The notes beneath the pieces are model-generated. The model saw nothing but the letters and a program-made list of their open reading frames with translations. It searched no databases and was not told where the DNA came from. Below, one piece after another: positions 23,937-33,394 of a stretch of DNA of 64,000 bases. Position 1 is the stretch's first letter; each line of letters begins with the position of its first letter. The stretch comes from JAFAXD01 sp963816775 (GTDB lineage: Bacteria; Pseudomonadota; Alphaproteobacteria; Rhizobiales; Xanthobacteraceae), in NCBI GenBank assembly GCA_963816775.1, contig CAWFLX010000030.1:1-64000 (forward strand), read 5' to 3'. A program made the translations under genes and the position numbers.

Positions 23937-25844
23937 TTCGACGCCAGCCGTTCCCGGATCGCGTCCGCCATGCGGGCAATGACGTCCGACCAGTCCCCGG
24001 ACGTCGTCTGCCGGAACAGGCGAAACGTCGGATACCACGGGCTGTCGTCGCGGCCGATGAGCCAGCGCCAGTCACCGGCGCGCGGCAGCGCCAGAAATAC
24101 GTCGCGGCCGAGCGCCCCGGCCAGATGCGCAATCGACGTGTTCGGACACACGACCAAATCCAAACTCATCATTGCGGCGGCGCTGTCTGCGAAGGCGCCA
24201 CCATCCTCGTCGAAGCGCTCGCCCAGGGTTTCGATGCGATCGCGGAACGCGACGGTCGCGATCTGCTCCTCGCCGAGTCCCTTTTGCAGGGAGACCAGCC
24301 TCACGCCATCGATCTGGGCGAGCGGGGCGAACGCCGCGAGCGGCAGCGAACGGCTGCGGTCGAGGCGAAAATCGGTGCTGCCCTGCCACGTGATCCCGAT
24401 CTTGAAGCCTTCGCCCCCGAGGCGTTCCCGCCAGCCGGCGATACGTTGTGGATCCGCCGCGAGATAAGGTACCCGGGCTGGAACCGTATCCGGCGTGGTC
24501 CCCAGGACGAAGGGAAGGCTCATCATCGGGAGCCAGCGCGCTTGTCCGGCGTTGTCGATCGATTCGATGTCGGTGATCACGCGCTCGACACCCGGCACGG
24601 TGCGCAACAGCGGCGCCGATGACGCGTTCGTCCACAGGATGACGTGGTTGCCGCGCTGTGCGAGCTCCGCTGCGAAACCGCAGAATTGGATGCGATCGCC
24701 CAGGCCCTGCTCACAGCGCAGGACGAGAGCTTTGATCGCCCAACGGTTCGCCGGTCCAACGCGGGAACGGCGGCGGCTTGAAATCATCGGGAACGCCGAC
24801 GCCCAAGGCGAGCCGTCGCTCGAAACGCGCCCAGCCCTCGCGCCAATTGCCCTGGAGCAGATCGAGGTTTGACACGTGATAGAGCACTTCGTCATCGTCG
24901 GAGGCCTGCGCCAACGCGGCGTCGGCGTCGGCGCGCGCTTCCTCCAGACGTCCGAGCTCGGCCAGCGCTGCCGAACGTCGCGCGCGCAGGCGGGCGGTAA
25001 AACGCGGATCGGCGCGCACAGCAGGCATCGCCAGCATCAGGTCGAAGGCCTCGGTCGCCGCTTCGAAGCGGCCCAATTCTTCCAGCGTCATGGCGCGCCC
25101 GAAATGGGCAGCGGCAAGATCCGACTGCAGCGCAGCCGCCTTCTCATAGCTTGCGAGCGCGTCTTCCCGGCGGCCAAGGCGTAATAGCGAGTTGCCGCGG
25201 TTGACGAAGGGAATCGCAAACTCGGGTTTGATCGCGCTGGCCGCCTCGAAGCTCGCGACCGCGTCCTCATGCCGCTTCATGGACGCGCAGGCGTTGCCGC
25301 GATTAAACCAGGCCTCGAACGAATCCGGGCTGTGCTGCAGCGCGCGGTCGAAGCTGGCCACCGCATCTTCCGACCGGCCGATCGAATCGAGCATGAGCCC
25401 GCGATTGATCAAGGGCTCGGCGCGCCCCGGATTGGCGGCGACGGCGCGCTCGTGAATTGCAACGGCTTCGGCCGGCTCGCCGCGGTCGATCAGCGATTGG
25501 GCGGCATTGACGTAGGCCTCGAAGAAATCCGGCTTGTGGGTAAGCGCGCGTTTGAAGCTCCGCAGTGCTTCGTCGTGGTGCCCGGTCGCCCGCAACGTCG
25601 CGCCGAGCAGGTTATGTGCGCCTGCATGGGGTGGCGCGAGCTTGATGACCTTGCGCAGGAGACGCACCGCCTCCTGGAACTCGCGCTGTTGCGTCATGAT
25701 CAACGCCAGGAAGAAGACCGCGTCGACGTTCTTCGGCTCCCGGCGCATGACTTCGGTGTAGCGCATGACGGCGTCCGCGAGCGCGCCTTGCCGATGCAAC
25801 ACGACTGCCTCTTGCATCAGAAAGCTCTGGGGGGATTGCGGCAC
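23933..25844 (-). pseudogene. TPR-repeat protein with glycosyltransferase-like C-terminal domain, one frameshift
   Basis: The N-terminal 340 residues hold about nine tetratricopeptide repeats (typical unit: ALRSFKRALTHKPDFFEAYV, then AEAVAIHERAVAANPGRAEP). The C-terminal domain (ALVLRCEQGLGDRIQFCGFA onward, with TDIESIDN and VCPNTSIAHLAGALGRDVFL) is the ADP-heptose-glycosyltransferase-like domain that often follows TPRs in Bradyrhizobium. The two halves are in different frames; one base near 24731 separates PLGDQ from KALVLRCEQGLGD. Restored length is about 635 residues. The stop overlaps gmd's start. A role in surface glycosylation is inferred from this pairing. Confidence 0.8.
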
Positions 25845-26026
25845 GCGCTCACATCATGTTTCGGGCGCGAGCGGGCGCTCGCCGGAACCGGTCCGTTTAT
25901 GCCCGTTTATATCGTCTTTGCAGGGGGGGAAGGGGCGAAATTGCGTCCGCGACCGGCGACGTTGCGCCTGCGGCCGCGCGCTTTGCCAAGGACGGATGGT
26001 TCGGTCTCCGGCGCCGCGCCGTCAAA

Positions 26027-26563
26027 TTAGCGAAACAGGGGGAAAACTCCGTTTCCCTGCGCAACCCCCGCGCCTGGACCGCGCGCGCCGGACGTCGGTC
26101 GGACCGTCGTCGTCCGTCGTGTGCCGTTGGGTGCATAGGCGGATGCACCAACATCGCCCAGATTGTCGCCGAAACGACGCATCTCCCGCAGGCCCTCGGC
26201 CTTGCGGCGCTGCGCCACGCGCGGATTTTGGGCCGACCGGCTTACGGTCGCCCTTGCCGGCTCGCGGGCGGCCGCGGGCTCGGATTGCGCGACGGGCGGC
26301 GCGTCCGCCCCCGCTGGCATAGGCGGCTCTGCGGCTGCCGTTCCGTCTGGTTTGTGCATGCCAGCGCCTCCGCGGCGAGGCGCCATCCACTTCTCACAGC
26401 CGCGGTCGCTGGCCGGCCACACCTGCGCACTGCACGGCTTCGCCGGCGGCTCGGCAAATCGCATTGCGGACGGGGAAGACTGCGGAATGAGCATCAGCGC
26501 ACCGACACCCACGACCATTCCGACGGCGAGCACGCCGACAACGCCACGCGCAAAATCTGACAT
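26027..26563 (-). CDS. Membrane-anchored hypothetical protein, Pro/Ala/Arg-rich
   Basis: The 178-residue product starts MSDFARGVVGVLAVGMVVGV, a single N-terminal membrane anchor. The segment FAEPPAKPCSAQVWPASDRG then CEKW holds two cysteines 14 residues apart. The rest is low-complexity Pro/Ala/Glu/Arg sequence. The Cys/Trp segment resembles a conserved hypothetical family in Bradyrhizobium; the tail is likely disordered and periplasmic. An upstream in-frame start exists at 26602. It stands alone between the TPR gene and a long intergenic stretch. Function unknown. Confidence 0.6.
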   Translation of the reverse strand: MSDFARGVVGVLAVGMVVGVGALMLIPQSSPSAMRFAEPPAKPCSAQVWPASDRGCEKWMAPRRGGAGMHKPDGTAAAEPPMPAGADAPPVAQSEPAAAREPARATVSRSAQNPRVAQRRKAEGLREMRRFGDNLGDVGASAYAPNGTRRTTTVRPTSGARGPGAGVAQGNGVFPLFR

Positions 26564-26602
26564 AGCCCCGGCCGGCTTTGCGCCGGTCCCCGTTTGATCC
26601 AC

Positions 26603-27365
26603 CCTGTGTGGGGCGGCAAATTACGCGAATGAAATGAATGACTTCCAGTGAACCTAGGTAGCTGGTTGATGGCGGAAGATATCGGGTAACCTGTACTTTG
26701 GTGTAGAGCGGCGACATCCGAGAAATTAGAAATGTCTGCCGTGTTGGTCGGGGATCAAGCGACCCGCCGACCAATGTTTTCACGTTTTCAGCTCATCGAT
26801 GAGAATTCGAAATCCACAGACGAGCATCCAGCATTTCTGCGGGCAACATATTGATTTTTAATCATTTTCTTCGGTGACCTCGCCTGTCGATGAGGAGTTT
26901 TGCGGAAACGCACGCACGAAGTGGCGGCGCAAGTACGATGATCCGCGATTAAATTGGGGAGTCTAGGGTGTTACCTGATCGACACAGTTTTCATGAGGGA
27001 TTTTTTCACAATAGCGGTATGGAATCGCTCGGGCAGGTCGGAAATGAGGTCTCAAACTCCAGCCTGCCGTTCCCCTTAACATTATGATTTGACTAGTTTT
27101 AATCTCAACGCCTGCCCCGTTGCTGCGACCGCGGAGGAGCCCGGGTGGCATTTTTGCAACGGCCATCCAAAATGAAATCGTAGACCCACCATGAACGTTT
27201 CGCATCGTTTTCTAGCAAGGTAAATTCCTCCTGCAACGTAAGGGAGTCGTGCTGCTTGTTGTCGGGGAGACCGGGATCAAGCGGGGGACTTGGGGGGCCT
27301 TCCAGCGGCGCGAAAAGCGCCCAACGGAAAAAAATCCTCCCGCAACGGCAACACTGGAGGGTGAC
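26603..27365. other. Long intergenic region upstream of porin 1
   Basis: About 760 bases, more AT-rich than its surroundings, with no supported protein gene. Short frames on both strands lack ribosome sites or recognisable motifs; the longest plausible one starts MSAVLVGDQATRRP (26732-26854, 40 aa) and resembles nothing I know. The region most likely contains the promoter and a long untranslated leader of the highly expressed porin gene, as is usual upstream of rhizobial porins. No clear hairpin or riboswitch was recognised. Confidence 0.4.
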
Positions 27366-28956
27366 ATGACAAAGATGAAGGGCCTTCTGCTCGGAGCCGC
27401 GGCCGGTTTGGTCACGGTGGCGAGCGCTCAGGCGGCGGATCTTCCCGTCAAGGCTGCGCCTGTCGAATACGTGAAAGTCTGCAGCCTCTATGGTGCAGGC
27501 TTCTTCTACATCCCGGGCACCGATACCTGCCTCAAGATCGGCGGCTATATCCGGTCGGACCATGCCTACGGCGCGACCGCGGCGGGATCGGGCGGTTACT
27601 ACCTGTCCGCACTCGGCGGCTATCGGTTCGGGCGCCAACCGGCTGCAGACCGACAACTACACGTTCCGGGCTCGTATCAACCTGACCACGGATTTCCGCA
27701 CCCAGTCCGACTACGGCACGATCCGGGCTTATGCGGCGATCATCGGCCAGCAGTCACAGGGCGACGCCTCGGGCAACGGTTCGGCGGGCATCCTGCGCGC
27801 CTTCATCCAGTTCGCCGGCTTCACCGTCGGTCACGCCGTTTCGTACTACGACTTCATGAACGGCGCCGACTACGGCTATGCCCCGTCGGTCTGGGACCCG
27901 AGCACGGGCGTTAACGGAACCGACCTCATCGCCTATACTTGGCAGATCGGCAACGGCTTCTCGGCTTCGATCGACATCGAAGACGGCGGCAACGGCGTTG
28001 GCGCTGGCGGTGGCACGGGCCGCGGCAAAGTCCTGTTCAACGCTTCCAACGGCTCCACACTCAGTACGGTGGGCAACGCTGCTGGCCTTGGTGGCGTAAC
28101 CGTCACGAATGACGCCGCCCGCGCGATGCAGCCCGACTTCGCCGCCAACCTCCGCGTCGACCAGGCGTGGGGCTCGGCGCAGATCATGGCCGCGTTGCAC
28201 AACGCGTCCGGGGGCTACTACTCGAACTTCCCGGGGCTCGCGGCTCCGGTAGCAGTTGCTCCTGGCCTTCTCCCCGGCAGCACCGTCTTCGGTCACCCGG
28301 GTGAGGCGTGGGGCTATGCGGTCGGCGCCGGCGCCAAGTTCGTCAACTTCATCCTGCCCCGAGACACCCTCGAAGGTCAGGCCAGCTTCTGCCATGGCGC
28401 ACAGTCCTACTGCGTGTCCACGGGTCTGTACGGTCAGAGCTTCGTCTACGGCAGTGGCAACACCGTCACCATGAGCTACGCGGCGGATGGCGTGTTCGTG
28501 AACGGCAGCCAGATCGAGCTGACCAACGGCTTCAACTGGGCGCTCGCTTACCAGCACTACTGGAACCCGCAGTGGAGGACGGCGATCGTTGGTGGTCAGG
28601 CTTACACCTGGTACAGCGACACGGCTAAGGGGATGCTGTGTGGTACCGTTGCCGGCGCAGCCAACGTCGGTGGTGCAGGTGGCGTTGGTATCAACGGTAT
28701 AGTTAACGTTGCTAACGGCATCACCGCCTGCAACCCGAACTCTCAGCAGAGCTCGTTCAGCACCCGTACCGCCTGGAACCCGCATCCGTTCCTGGAAATC
28801 GGTCTCGACCTGATCTGGTACCATAACCAAACCTCCAACGGCGGCAGCAATATCTTCCTGACAGCAAACGGCGCACGACCGGCCGGTACCTACTCAGTCG
28901 GAAATCTGGACGCCTACGCAGCTATCTTGCGCTTCCAGAAGAACATCCTGCCCTGA
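27366..28956 (+). pseudogene. Porin (Bradyrhizobium/Brucella Omp2b type), copy 1, one frameshift
   Basis: The product starts MTKMKGLLLGAAAGLVTVAS with cleavage after AQA, and the mature N-terminus reads ADLPVKAAPVEYVKVCSLYG, then AGFFYIPGTDTCLKIGGYIR, the alphaproteobacterial porin signature (two cysteines). A frame change at about 27622-27635 separates GGYYLSAL from GANRLQTDNYTFRARINLTT; the second frame runs to a C-terminal Leu-Pro after RFQKNI. Joined length is about 530 residues. It would form a trimeric 16-strand outer-membrane channel. GGAGGGTGAC precedes the ATG. A close paralogue follows at 29282. Because porins are usually essential, a sequence error is more likely than true loss. 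Confidence 0.85.
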
Positions 28957-29281
28957 TCGTCTGATCACGGCTCCAGTGTGGAAACCCCTGGCGGCAACGC
29001 CGGGGGTTTTTCTATTTGATGAGCATCAATGATGATCTCGATTGCGGCTCGCGGCGGATCTCCAGAAATTGTTGGTCGCGAGCCGGTGGCCACGTGCTCT
29101 TTTTGCAACGCACACCAAGCAATCGAACATACGCGCCCTCTTCGACGTGGCCCGCGAGCCCCAGGTCACCCAAGTGTCATTCAACAACTCTACGTCTATC
29201 AACGATCATCCCGCGTGGGTGACTCGGTTGGGGCGATGTGCCGCGTGCACATCTTGGGCAAGTAGCATGGGAGTTTTTGAT
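28957..29281. other. Intergenic region between the porin genes
   Basis: 325 bases holding the porin 1 terminator (28983-29012) and the leader of porin 2. A reading frame extends upstream of the porin 2 start to 29042, but its product (Arg/Thr/Ser-rich) lacks homology and has no ribosome site, so it is treated as untranslated leader. No other element was recognised. Confidence 0.5.
28983..29012 (+). terminator. Rho-independent terminator of porin 1
   Basis: AACCCCTGGCG pairs with CGCCGGGGGTT around a GCAA tetraloop and is followed by TTTTTC. It begins 27 bases after the porin 1 stop, separating the two porins into distinct units. Confidence 0.85.
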
Positions 29282-30847
29282 ATGAGGTCGCTCAAACACG
29301 TTTTGCTCGGCGCTGGAGCGGGCTTGCTAACGGTAGCGGGTGCGCAAGCTGCTGACCTTCCGATCAAGGCGAAGCCGGTCGAATATGTGAAAGTCTGCAA
29401 CGCCTATGGGGCAGGCTTCTTCTACATCCCCGGCACCGATACCTGCCTCAAAGTGGGCGGTTATCTGCGGGCCGACCACACCTACGGCGACGGCGGCAAC
29501 CAGAGCGCCTACTACCTCTCGAACGCCAACGCTCGGCACGATCGCCTCGACACCGACGCCTACGGCTTCCGGGCTCGTATGAACCTGACCGTGGACTTCC
29601 GTACCCAATCCGACTACGGCACGATCCGCGCCTACGCGGCGATCATCGGTCAGCAGTCACAGGGTGACGCGTCGGGCAACGGCTCCGCCGGTATCCTGCG
29701 TGCCTTCATTCAGTTCGCAGGCTTTACGGTCGGCCACGCCGAATTGATGTTCGAGTTCTTTCAACCGGGCAACTACACCTATCGGCCGCCGTCGGTCTAT
29801 TCGGGTTGGACGGGCGACAACGGCATCGATCTCATCGCCTACACCTGGCAAATCGGCAACGGCTTTTCTGCCTCGGTTGACATCGAAGATGGCGGCAATG
29901 CCAATGCGGGAACGTTCGGCACCGGCCGCGGCAAGTGGGTGCTGAACGCGTCCAACGCTGCGCAGCTCGGATCGGCGGGTGCTGGAGCGGCCGGCTTTGC
30001 GGTGGTCAATGACGGGCTGCGTGCGATGCAGCCGGATCTTGTGGGCAACCTGCGGGTCGATCAAGCCTGGGGCTCGGCGCAGATCATGGCTGCCATTCAC
30101 AACGCGTCTGGCGGTTACTATTCGAACTTCCCCGGCCTCGTCGCCCCGCCGCGGGTGTGCCCCCGGCCTAATCCCGGAAGCCAGGTCTTCGGTCATCCGG
30201 GCGAGGCGTGGGGCTGGGCGACCGGCGCCGGCATTCGATTTGTCAACTTCCTGCTGCCGAAGGACACGATCGAAGCGCAGGTCAACTATGCCAAAGGCGC
30301 CATGGGCTATGTCCTGCCCTCGTATGCTTCGACGTCGTATGCCAACGACTTCGTCTACGGCAGCGGCAACACCGTCGGCATGGGCTATGCTCCCGATGGC
30401 GTGTTCGTGAACGGCTCGCAGGTCGAACTGACCGAGGCTTGGAGCGTTTCGGCGGCCTATCAGCACTACTGGAGCCCGCAGTGGCGCACGTCGGTGATCG
30501 GCGGTTACTCGCAGATCAACTTCGACAGCTTCGCGCAAGGCATGCTGTGCGGCACGGCTGGCGGCAGCGGGGCATTTGCGCTCTATGGCACGCTCGTCGC
30601 GGGCTCTACCATCACCCAATGCAATCCGAACTTCTCCCTGGCATCGGTAAGCACCCGAACCGCTTGGAACCCGCACCCCTTCCTGGAAATCGGTCTCGAT
30701 CTGATCTGGAATCACGTCCAGACCGCCAATGCCGGCAGCACCGTGAACCTGCTTCCGAGCGGCGGGCGTCCGGGCGGGCTTTACACCGTGGCCAATCAGG
30801 ACAACTACTTCATGATGATGCGTTTCCAGAAGAACATCCTACCCTGA
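29282..30847 (+). CDS. Porin (Bradyrhizobium/Brucella Omp2b type), copy 2
   Basis: The 521-residue product begins MRSLKHVLLGAGAGLLTVAG (signal peptide to AQA), then ADLPIKAKPVEYVKVCNAYG and AGFFYIPGTDTCLKVGGYLR. The barrel ends in MRFQKNILP, like copy 1. Long identical stretches with copy 1 (for example RTQSDYGTIRAYAAIIGQQS) alternate with divergent loops, especially in surface segments such as CPRPNPGSQVF and the 310-330 region. It acts as an outer-membrane channel for small solutes. GGGAG nine bases before ATG 29282 supports this start; longer upstream frames are rejected. The reading frame is intact, unlike copy 1. Confidence 0.95.
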   Translation: MRSLKHVLLGAGAGLLTVAGAQAADLPIKAKPVEYVKVCNAYGAGFFYIPGTDTCLKVGGYLRADHTYGDGGNQSAYYLSNANARHDRLDTDAYGFRARMNLTVDFRTQSDYGTIRAYAAIIGQQSQGDASGNGSAGILRAFIQFAGFTVGHAELMFEFFQPGNYTYRPPSVYSGWTGDNGIDLIAYTWQIGNGFSASVDIEDGGNANAGTFGTGRGKWVLNASNAAQLGSAGAGAAGFAVVNDGLRAMQPDLVGNLRVDQAWGSAQIMAAIHNASGGYYSNFPGLVAPPRVCPRPNPGSQVFGHPGEAWGWATGAGIRFVNFLLPKDTIEAQVNYAKGAMGYVLPSYASTSYANDFVYGSGNTVGMGYAPDGVFVNGSQVELTEAWSVSAAYQHYWSPQWRTSVIGGYSQINFDSFAQGMLCGTAGGSGAFALYGTLVAGSTITQCNPNFSLASVSTRTAWNPHPFLEIGLDLIWNHVQTANAGSTVNLLPSGGRPGGLYTVANQDNYFMMMRFQKNILP

Positions 30848-30883
30848 TCGTTGCGGCTCTGTTGCCGACGTTGCAAAGCCACG

Positions 30884-30911
30884 GCCCCGGCGGGCACCCG
30901 CCGGGGCTTTT
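30884..30911 (+). terminator. Rho-independent terminator of porin 2
   Basis: GCCCCGGCGGG and CCCGCCGGGGC form a near-continuous GC stem with a tiny loop, followed by TTTT. It starts 37 bases after the porin 2 stop. Confidence 0.85.
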
Positions 30912-30985
30912 CATGTGCGGCTGAACCCGGCCATTGAACCTGTTAGGGTGCAGGTGCTACCTCCACGCTCTCACAGGATCTCTTC

Positions 30986-31864
30986 ATGAAAATTGTCGGC
31001 TTTGATTCCGGAACCGGACCGCATCTCGGCGTGGTCGAAGGCGATCAGGTGATCGACCTCAATGCCACCGACACCAGATTGCCGAACGACCTGGGCGCGG
31101 CGCTTCGCGCAACCGACGGCAATCTTGCGCCGCTCGCCGACCTCGCCAAACGCGCTCCGGCGTCGGCGCGGCGGCCACTGCGCGGCTTAACTTACGCGCT
31201 CCCGGTCGGCCACCCCGGCAAGGTCGTTTGCTTGGGCTTGAACTATCTCGAGCATGTCAAGGAAGGGCCGAACCGCGACAACATCCCGAAGTTTCCGACC
31301 ATCTTCATGCGTTGCGTCACGTCGCTGGTCGCGCATGAGGGTCCGATCGTACGTCCGCGCGCCTCGGAAACGCTCGACTACGAGGGCGAGCTCATTCTCG
31401 TGGTCGGACGGCGCGCGAAGCACCTGACCGCGGCCAATGCGTTGTCGTGCATCGCCGGCTACTCGGTCGGTAATGAAGGGTCGGTGCGCGAGTTTCAGCG
31501 CAAGACCACGCAATGGGACATGGGCAAGAATTTCGACCACACCGGCGGCTTCGGCCCATGGATGGTCAGTGCCGATGAGCTTCCGCCTGGTGCCAAGGGG
31601 CTCAAGCTCGAGACTCGCCTCAACGGCAAGGTCATGCAGTCGGACAATACCGCCAACATGATGTTTCCCGTCGTGGAGATGCTGGTCTATCTCACGCAAG
31701 GGCTCACGCTCGAGCCCGGCGACATCATCTTCACCGGCACGCCGTCCGGCGTCGGCCACGCCCGCAAGCCCGATCCGGTCTGGATGCGCAACGGCGACGT
31801 GTGTGAAATCGACATCGAGGGCGTCGGAACCCTGCGCAATCCGATCGTGGACGAGCAGTCCTAG
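30986..31864 (+). CDS. Fumarylacetoacetate-hydrolase-family protein
   Basis: The 292-residue product has an N-terminal cap (MKIVGFDSGTGPHLGVVEGD) and the FAH core: VVCLGLNYLEHVKEG, the metal-binding LDYEGELILVVGR (Glu pair) and AGYSVGNEGSVREFQ, QWDMGKNFDHTGGFGPWMVS and GDIIFTGTPSGVG. Members hydrolyse fumarylpyruvate or acylpyruvates, or isomerise and decarboxylate oxo-dienoates. With a gentisate-dioxygenase-like gene 2.5 kb downstream (34321) a role as fumarylpyruvate hydrolase is plausible. Its TAG stop lies within a CTAGTGTGG palindrome (31861-31935), so the last codon is set by a repeat. Confidence 0.9.
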   Translation: MKIVGFDSGTGPHLGVVEGDQVIDLNATDTRLPNDLGAALRATDGNLAPLADLAKRAPASARRPLRGLTYALPVGHPGKVVCLGLNYLEHVKEGPNRDNIPKFPTIFMRCVTSLVAHEGPIVRPRASETLDYEGELILVVGRRAKHLTAANALSCIAGYSVGNEGSVREFQRKTTQWDMGKNFDHTGGFGPWMVSADELPPGAKGLKLETRLNGKVMQSDNTANMMFPVVEMLVYLTQGLTLEPGDIIFTGTPSGVGHARKPDPVWMRNGDVCEIDIEGVGTLRNPIVDEQS

Positions 31865-31935
31865 TGTGGCGGATTTGACCCTACCAGCATCGCGGCGGGT
31901 CCTTCGTAGGAACGTCAAATCCAAAGCCACACTAG
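31861..31935. repeat. CTAGTGT-family palindrome, copy 1
   Basis: CTAGTGTGGCGGATTTGAC (31861-31879) pairs with the sequence ending CCACACTAG (31914-31935), apart from a three-base insertion. The element includes the stop codon of the preceding gene and is followed 13 bases later by a second long hairpin of related type. Confidence 0.8.
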
Positions 31936-31948
31936 AATCATAGAGTTT

Positions 31949-32022
31949 CTAGTGTCCCTTTGCTTCCGACGCTTGTAAAAGTGCCTGCCGCAAACGGATA
32001 CAAGCGTCGGAAGCGGGACACT
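31949..32022. repeat. CTAGTGT-family palindrome, copy 2
   Basis: CTAGTGTCCC...GCTTCCGACGCTTGTA (31949-31977) pairs with TACAAGCGTCGGAAGC...GGGACACTGG (31999-32024) in a stem of over 25 bp. It shares the CTAGTGTCCC end with elements near 22902 and 58347. Confidence 0.8.
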
Positions 32023-32107
32023 GGCGCTATTGCGCCGCGCACCTCTCACCTTATCTCTGCGGTCGCCGTTGCCGTGACGCGCGGATTTCCAGCAAACGAG
32101 GTTCAGG

Positions 32108-32677
32108 ATGGCTGATACGCTAAATGTGATTACAATTCACGGATCGCTGCGCAAGGGCTCATTCAACGCCGCATTGGCGCGCACCCTGCCGAAGCTCGCG
32201 CCGCCCGGCATGACCATCGGTCCAGCACCGCCTTGGAATGCCTTTCCGGTCTATAACGCCGACGATCAGGCCGCTTCCGGGTTTCCGGCCCCGGTGCAGG
32301 TCCTGGCCGACGCGATTCGCAAAGCCGACGGGGTCATCATTGTGTCGCCGGAATACAATTACGGGCTGCCGGGCGGAATGAAAAACGCGATCGACTGGCT
32401 CTCGCGGCTCGAGAATCAACCATTCAAGGACAAGCCGGTTGCGATCCAATCGGCGACCGGCGGGCCGCTGGGGGGATCGCGCGTCCAATATCAATGGCGT
32501 CAGGTCTTCGTGTTTCTCGACGCGCATGTGTTCCTGCGACCGGAAGTCTTCGTCGGTTCGGCGCAGAACAAATTCGACGACAAGCTCGAGCTCAAGGATC
32601 AGCCCACGATCGACTTCGTCAAGCAGCAGCTCGCCGCGTTCGAAAAATACATCCGCAAGGTCACGGGCAAGAGTTGA
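32108..32677 (+). CDS. NADPH-dependent FMN reductase-family protein
   Basis: The 189-residue product has the flavodoxin-like fold of the YieF/ChrR/ArsH group: an N-terminal strand and phosphate loop (ITIHGSLRKGSFNAALARTL), DGVIIVSPEYNYGLPGGMKN (flavin-contact PEYN motif) and VAIQSATGGPLGGSRVQYQW. These enzymes reduce FMN or quinones with NAD(P)H. It could supply reduced flavin to the oxygenase at 10523 or protect against quinones formed by aromatic catabolism. It is followed by a convergent SnoaL-like gene. Confidence 0.9.
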   Translation: MADTLNVITIHGSLRKGSFNAALARTLPKLAPPGMTIGPAPPWNAFPVYNADDQAASGFPAPVQVLADAIRKADGVIIVSPEYNYGLPGGMKNAIDWLSRLENQPFKDKPVAIQSATGGPLGGSRVQYQWRQVFVFLDAHVFLRPEVFVGSAQNKFDDKLELKDQPTIDFVKQQLAAFEKYIRKVTGKS

Positions 32678-32703
32678 TCGCTCGGTCGCGCACTTCCCGC
32701 GAT

Positions 32704-33306
32704 CTACGAGCGTTCGCCGCGCAGCCAAGCGGCGCCGCGCGCATAAAGCGCGTCGAGCGCAGGCCCGGCTGGGCCCGGCATGTCGGGCTTCACCTTGAAG
32801 CCCTGCCGGGTCTGCTGGTAGGCGAGGTGCCGGTAGCCTTCGGGAAAGCTTGCCAGCAGCTGCTTGTCGAGCGGGGGCGTCTCCGCCGGGTCGACGGGGT
32901 CGATCCGGTCTTTCTCGTAGATCGGCTGGCGTAGAACAAGGCCCCAGCTTTGCTGCCGTTTCTCCAGAAAGTCATAGAAGCGGCCGGTGCAAACCACATC
33001 GCACAAGATGTTTTCGATGGGGCCGCGGGTGGCGATGGTCATCTTGGTCTGTGCAATTGCGCGCGCGCCGGCGAGTGCGATCGAGGTGCCGCCGAGGAAA
33101 TGCTGGGCGCGCGCGCCGCGTGCGAAGGCTTCGGCGCTTTTGACGATGAACTCGGTGGCCGGGCCCTGAAACCAGGTCGCCATCATGTATCCGTCGTCGT
33201 GCCACACGGTGCGGAACTGATCCCATTCGCCGGCGTCGCGCCACAGCACCCAGTTCTCGATCAGGTCGCGAATCGCAAGGCGGTCGAAAATGGCCGGGTC
33301 AGTCAT
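32704..33306 (-). CDS. SnoaL-like / NTF2-fold protein
   Basis: The 200-residue product starts MTDPAIFDRLAIRDLIENWV. The opening xxRLAIRDLIxxWxxxxDxxxWDxFRTVWHDDG is the helix-strand pattern of the SnoaL-4 group, which includes small-subunit ring hydroxylases and dehydratases. The beta sheet core follows (TKMTIATRGPIENILCDVVC, GRFYDFLEKRQQSWGLVLRQ). A catalytic role is unproven. It sits divergently from the SDR at 33395, likely sharing a promoter region with it, and is probably part of the aromatic-compound gene set. Confidence 0.8.
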   Translation of the reverse strand: MTDPAIFDRLAIRDLIENWVLWRDAGEWDQFRTVWHDDGYMMATWFQGPATEFIVKSAEAFARGARAQHFLGGTSIALAGARAIAQTKMTIATRGPIENILCDVVCTGRFYDFLEKRQQSWGLVLRQPIYEKDRIDPVDPAETPPLDKQLLASFPEGYRHLAYQQTRQGFKVKPDMPGPAGPALDALYARGAAWLRGERS

Positions 33307-33394
33307 GCATATGTCCTCATCGCCGGATGGGCTGCGCAATATTCCGCTCGTGGTTCGCCCGCGCTACAGTCGCCTGTAAGGGAGGACCTAATCA

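Noticed and set aside
27754..30715. Long minus-strand frames opposite both porins
   Set aside because: They mirror the porin codon pattern on the other strand and have similar sequences only because the porins are paralogues.
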